A stretch of DNA of 64,000 nt from Rickettsiales bacterium (lineage in GTDB: Bacteria > Pseudomonadota > Alphaproteobacteria > Rickettsiales > UBA998). Both the position numbers and the translations under genes were made by a program. Shown in pieces: positions 61,173-64,000 of the stretch (its first letter is position 1; each line of letters begins with the position of its first letter). The notes below the pieces were generated by a model. It was not told where the DNA came from. It was given only the letters and a program-made list of their open reading frames with translations, and searched no databases. Where the stretch lies: assembly GCA_028279475.1 (NCBI GenBank), contig JANQNR010000003.1, positions 1-64,000 on the forward strand. Direction: 5' to 3'.

Positions 61173-61250
61173 ATGAAAGGCAAACAGTCCTTATCTAGTA
61201 CCCAGGTAGCCGGTGGGGAAGGTTTCCCCAATCCCTGCCTGCTAGTGTAA
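61173..61250 (+). CDS. 25-codon small ORF with Gly-Gly motif upstream of the RTX gene
   Basis: The peptide opens MKGKQSLSSTQVAGG and continues EGFPNPCLLV. GAGGTG lies 6 bases before the ATG, a good ribosome site. The GG at residues 14-15, with valine at -4, recalls double-glycine leaders, and a ten-residue C-terminal part with one cysteine would remain. The exporter gene start seen at 63807 has no visible N-terminal C39 peptidase, so processing is uncertain. It may instead be a leader peptide for the RTX mRNA. Confidence 0.4.
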   Translation: MKGKQSLSSTQVAGGEGFPNPCLLV

Positions 61251-61277
61251 CTTAATTTTAAAAAGGTAAATAAAGCT

Positions 61278-63668
61278 ATGACAGTTTTTGATTTTTCCAG
61301 TTCTCTTGGGCAGACGCTTACGTTTGATCCGACAGTGGACGTTCTGGCCATCTCTGGCATTGCGCCTGCAGATCTGACGTTCTCTGAAGTGAACGGATCC
61401 GTTGTTATCACCAATAGCAGCAGCCAATCCGTAACACTTTCCGGTACGACGCTGGCGCAACTATCCACGAGCACCACTAACACCGCTGCAACAGCGAACT
61501 TGCTGTTCTCTGGTGTAACTGGTCGCGCCGTATTCGGTGATGACTCTGTGGCGTCCTCTGCGGACACAACTTCAAATGCCATTGATGTATCATCTATCTC
61601 CGGCGACCATGTAATATTTGGTCTAGGTGGCGGTGATGACATCGACACTGGAACCAACAACTCAAGCGTTGTTGTCTTCGGTGGCTCCGGCTCTGTTGAC
61701 TCTACTGATGGAGCAGACACGATTAATGCCGATTCAAATACTTCCATGGTATTTGGTAACGCTGGTAACGACTCCGTTGAAGTTGACGCCGCAAGCCTGA
61801 CAACCACGGTTTATGGTGGTCTGGGTAACGATACGATTCAAAACAACGGTGCTGACGTTGGTACGGCAGTCCTGTTCGGTAACGACGGCAACGACGTGAT
61901 TAACTTCGCGAACGGTGCTGCATTTGCTGGTTCCGCTACGATCTTCGGTGGTGATGATACGGTTGATACCGATGACGGTAACGACAACATCACACTGGGT
62001 GCCGGTGGTGGTATCGTATATGCCAACTCCGGTAACGATACCGTAACGTTGAACTCTGTCATTGAAAACTCCTCTGTTTTCGGTGGTGTGGGTAACGACT
62101 CCATCAACTTCGCCGGTACGGCGCTGGGTGGTGCAAGCGATACGTTCGATATTCGCGGTAACGCCGGCAACGATACAATCGGTACAACTGGTACGCTCCT
62201 GGACTTCGATAACGGTACAGCCGTGACGATCTTCGGTGGTAACGATACGGTTGACTCAACTGACGGTGCTGACTCCATCTTCCTGGGTGTTGAAGGGACA
62301 GGTGCTGCTGAGACCATTAACGCCGTTGTGTATGGTAACGCCGGTAATGATACGGTTGACGTTGACGACACTGGTTCTGGTGATGACTTCATCAACGCGA
62401 CTGTCTTCGGTGGTCTGGGTGATGATTCTGTACTTGCTGGTGCAGGTGCTGACAGCCTGGTCGGTGGTACTGGTGCAGATACACTGTCCGGTGGTACTGG
62501 TAACGATACAATTGATGCCGGTGACGGCAACGATAACGTCACTGTTGGTGGCGGTACAAACAGCATCACAGCAGGTGAAGGTAACGATAGCGTGAACTCT
62601 TCCGCTGCCATTGCTGCTAGCTTCGTTGATGGCGGTGAAGGTAACGATACGCTCGACCTTGACGCTGCTGCAAATACTGGTGCTAACACGGTCATTGGTG
62701 GTCTGGGTACAGATACCATTGCTGTACAACTGGCTGCTGGTGCATCTGCTACGATCTGGGGTGGTTCTTCCACTTCTGATTCTGCTGATGGTGCGGACGA
62801 CATCGACCTGACATCTGCTGGTGCAACGGCTACAGCTGAAATCTATGCCAATGGTGGTAATGATTCCGTTGATGCTGGTGCTAACACACAGGTGACCGTC
62901 TTCGGTGGTGAAGGTAATGACTCTATTACGACCAATGCAGGAAATGACAGCATTGACGGTGGTGCAGGTGTTGATGTGATTAGTGCAGGCGCTGGTACCA
63001 ACAACATCGCCGGTGGAGAAGGTAACGACTCCATCACGTCTACAACCGGTGCGGACACCGTTGACGGTGGTGCGGGTAGCGATACCATTACCGCAGGCCT
63101 GGGTGTTGACAGCCTGACCGGTGGCGCCGATGCCGACCTGTTTGTGTTCAACGATCTGGTAACCGGTGGTGCGGCGATTGAAGCCAATACCATCACTGAC
63201 TTCAGTGTCAGCGACACGGACAAGCTGGGTAACTTCAGCGTTACTGACCTTGAAGGTCTGGGAGCACTGACAGATCTGACATCTGCTGCTAATGGTACAA
63301 CCAGTATCGTAGCTAGTGATGCGGTCTCTGTGACTGACGTAACAGCAGCGTTTGACCTTGGTACAGCCGGCACTGGCAACGTACTGACGCTGGGTGGTGA
63401 CTTTGCCAATGCGGCTGCTGTACAAACAGCGATTCGTACCGGTGGCTCTCACCAGCTGACTGCCAACGGTGCATGGGCTGCTGCTGACGGCTTCCTACTG
63501 GCCTATGACAATGGTTCTAACTCTACCATTGCACTGGCAACAACAGCCGGTGGTTTTGCTGATAACGCAACGTCTGCTGACTGGGTCGTAGCAGATCTGA
63601 TTACGCTAAATGGCGTATCTGATGCGACTACGCTAGAAGCAACCAACTTTGCTTCTTTCCTCGCATAA
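61278..63668 (+). CDS. RTX-repeat (S-layer-like) secreted protein
   Basis: 796 aa, no N-terminal signal peptide. From about residue 110 to 620 there are many calcium-binding RTX nonapeptides (GGxGxDxux type, for example FGGLGDDSV, GGTGNDTID and GGEGNDSIT). The end (about 630-796) is a non-repeat domain closing with an aliphatic, Ala/Phe-rich C-terminus (ATNFASFLA), as expected for type I secretion. Codon use in the repeats is strongly biased to GGT, AAC and GAT, suggesting high expression. With the exporter gene next to it, a surface-layer protein like Caulobacter RsaA is the favoured role; an adhesin is the alternative. Confidence 0.88.
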   Translation: MTVFDFSSSLGQTLTFDPTVDVLAISGIAPADLTFSEVNGSVVITNSSSQSVTLSGTTLAQLSTSTTNTAATANLLFSGVTGRAVFGDDSVASSADTTSNAIDVSSISGDHVIFGLGGGDDIDTGTNNSSVVVFGGSGSVDSTDGADTINADSNTSMVFGNAGNDSVEVDAASLTTTVYGGLGNDTIQNNGADVGTAVLFGNDGNDVINFANGAAFAGSATIFGGDDTVDTDDGNDNITLGAGGGIVYANSGNDTVTLNSVIENSSVFGGVGNDSINFAGTALGGASDTFDIRGNAGNDTIGTTGTLLDFDNGTAVTIFGGNDTVDSTDGADSIFLGVEGTGAAETINAVVYGNAGNDTVDVDDTGSGDDFINATVFGGLGDDSVLAGAGADSLVGGTGADTLSGGTGNDTIDAGDGNDNVTVGGGTNSITAGEGNDSVNSSAAIAASFVDGGEGNDTLDLDAAANTGANTVIGGLGTDTIAVQLAAGASATIWGGSSTSDSADGADDIDLTSAGATATAEIYANGGNDSVDAGANTQVTVFGGEGNDSITTNAGNDSIDGGAGVDVISAGAGTNNIAGGEGNDSITSTTGADTVDGGAGSDTITAGLGVDSLTGGADADLFVFNDLVTGGAAIEANTITDFSVSDTDKLGNFSVTDLEGLGALTDLTSAANGTTSIVASDAVSVTDVTAAFDLGTAGTGNVLTLGGDFANAAAVQTAIRTGGSHQLTANGAWAAADGFLLAYDNGSNSTIALATTAGGFADNATSADWVVADLITLNGVSDATTLEATNFASFLA

Positions 63669-63692
63669 GCAGGAACAGCAACTTTGTCTACA

Positions 63693-63720
63693 GGGCGACT
63701 CATTGAGTCGCCCTTTTTTT
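63693..63720 (+). terminator. intrinsic terminator after the RTX gene
   Basis: GGGCGACTC-ATT-GAGTCGCCC, a perfect 9-bp stem, followed by seven T. It lies 24 bases after the stop codon and separates the RTX gene from the exporter gene. Confidence 0.92.
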
Positions 63721-63806
63721 AATGCCATCATCACAAATGAAATGACGCCACCACTCGCCTGATAATTCTGTTGGCTTCCACCACTGCCTTTGCTACAGTG
63801 CGCGCC

Positions 63807-64000
63807 ATGAAACAACCTCTCGATTCGAATCCAGCAGAACCGCTGCGCCCGTTCCTTCAAAAAACTCGCCGTGCCTTTACCTATGCCGGCCTGTTCAGCC
63901 TCTGCACCAATGTCTTAATGCTGGCTCTTCCACTGTACTCTCTGCAAGTGCTTGATCGCGTCCTCTCCAGCCGTAGCATGGAAACCCTGACTATGCTCAC
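63807..64000 (+). CDS. type I secretion ABC transporter, N-terminal part
   Basis: Only the first 64 codons are inside the window. KTRRAFTYAGLFSLCTNVLMLALPLYSLQVLDRVLSSRSMETL is the typical N-terminal membrane region of PrtD/RsaD-type exporters, which carry an ATPase domain further on. No C39 peptidase precedes it. It probably exports the adjacent RTX protein with a membrane-fusion protein encoded beyond the window. Confidence 0.85.
   Translation, partial: MKQPLDSNPAEPLRPFLQKTRRAFTYAGLFSLCTNVLMLALPLYSLQVLDRVLSSRSMETLTML

Noticed and set aside
61838-63452. Long open frames antisense to the RTX gene
   Set aside because: They mirror the repetitive, biased codons of the RTX repeats and have repetitive Ser/Pro/Thr composition.

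Overview
The window looks like chromosomal DNA of an alphaproteobacterium of moderate GC content. The lineage is inferred from gene content: a DUF4167 protein, a DUF6111-type membrane protein next to cca, RNase PH next to RdgB, a full Entner-Doudoroff set with no glycolytic genes nearby, an RTX protein beside a type I exporter, and a sigma-32-like promoter rather than CIRCE at groESL. No species can be named. Nearly all conserved genes are intact. No rRNA, CRISPR array, transposase gene or complete prophage is visible.

Layout. 1-6.7 kb: Entner-Doudoroff block (zwf-pgl-edd-glk, then eda), with a small orphan gene between glk and eda. 6.9-12.7 kb: sucrose module (a sucrose-phosphate synthase fused to a HAD phosphatase, a PfkB sugar kinase, and a cytoplasmic beta-fructosidase-like hydrolase). 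12.7-15.5 kb: a large orphan protein and a peptidoglycan hydrolase without a signal peptide. 15.6-18.2 kb: YceI / cytochrome b561 / YceI, then thiE. 18.3-22 kb: a sulfotransferase and a two-domain glycosyltransferase separated by G/C-rich repeats. 22-26.6 kb: several small orphan genes around a family 5 uracil-DNA glycosylase and groES-groEL. 26.6-33.3 kb: dnaE, ruvB, a prepilin-like gene and ruvA. 33.4-36.5 kb: SelO, a P-II-like protein and an SbtA-type bicarbonate transporter. 36.7 kb: tRNA-Tyr with fragments of itself nearby. 37.1-54.9 kb: housekeeping genes (rlmB, rph, rdgB, acpS, bamD, recN, ligA, lptG, mnmA, guaB, tig, clpP, prmC, DUF4167). 55-57.7 kb: two tandem HExxH proteins. 57.7-61 kb: cca, DUF6111, an EamA exporter and an ABC-2 permease. 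61.1-64 kb: a 25-codon small ORF, a large RTX/S-layer-like protein and the start of its likely type I exporter, cut by the window end.

How the genes fit together. Sucrose made from UDP-glucose and fructose 6-phosphate would be cleaved inside the cell by the hydrolase. Fructose could return through the PfkB kinase and glucose through Glk, and glucose 6-phosphate would enter Zwf-Pgl-Edd-Eda. This gives a storage or osmolyte loop wired into the Entner-Doudoroff route. The RTX protein, its exporter and a polysaccharide-type ABC permease suggest a cell-surface layer.

Most unusual content. (1) dnaE carries an in-frame DUF559 (Vsr/PD-(D/E)XK-like) nuclease domain, bounded by inverted copies of a G/C-rich repeat that also occurs elsewhere in the window without a nuclease, and once more in frame in dnaE. 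This resembles a REPIN-RAYT-like arrangement with a nuclease in place of a RAYT transposase. (2) Two palindromic element families recur next to gene starts: a 57-bp palindrome with TATACTCG ends, and hairpins with TATAGCAG ends whose stems differ but stay paired. (3) A 270-bp MITE-like element ends exactly at the guaB stop codon. (4) Several small orphan genes have their stop codon inside or against the terminator hairpin.
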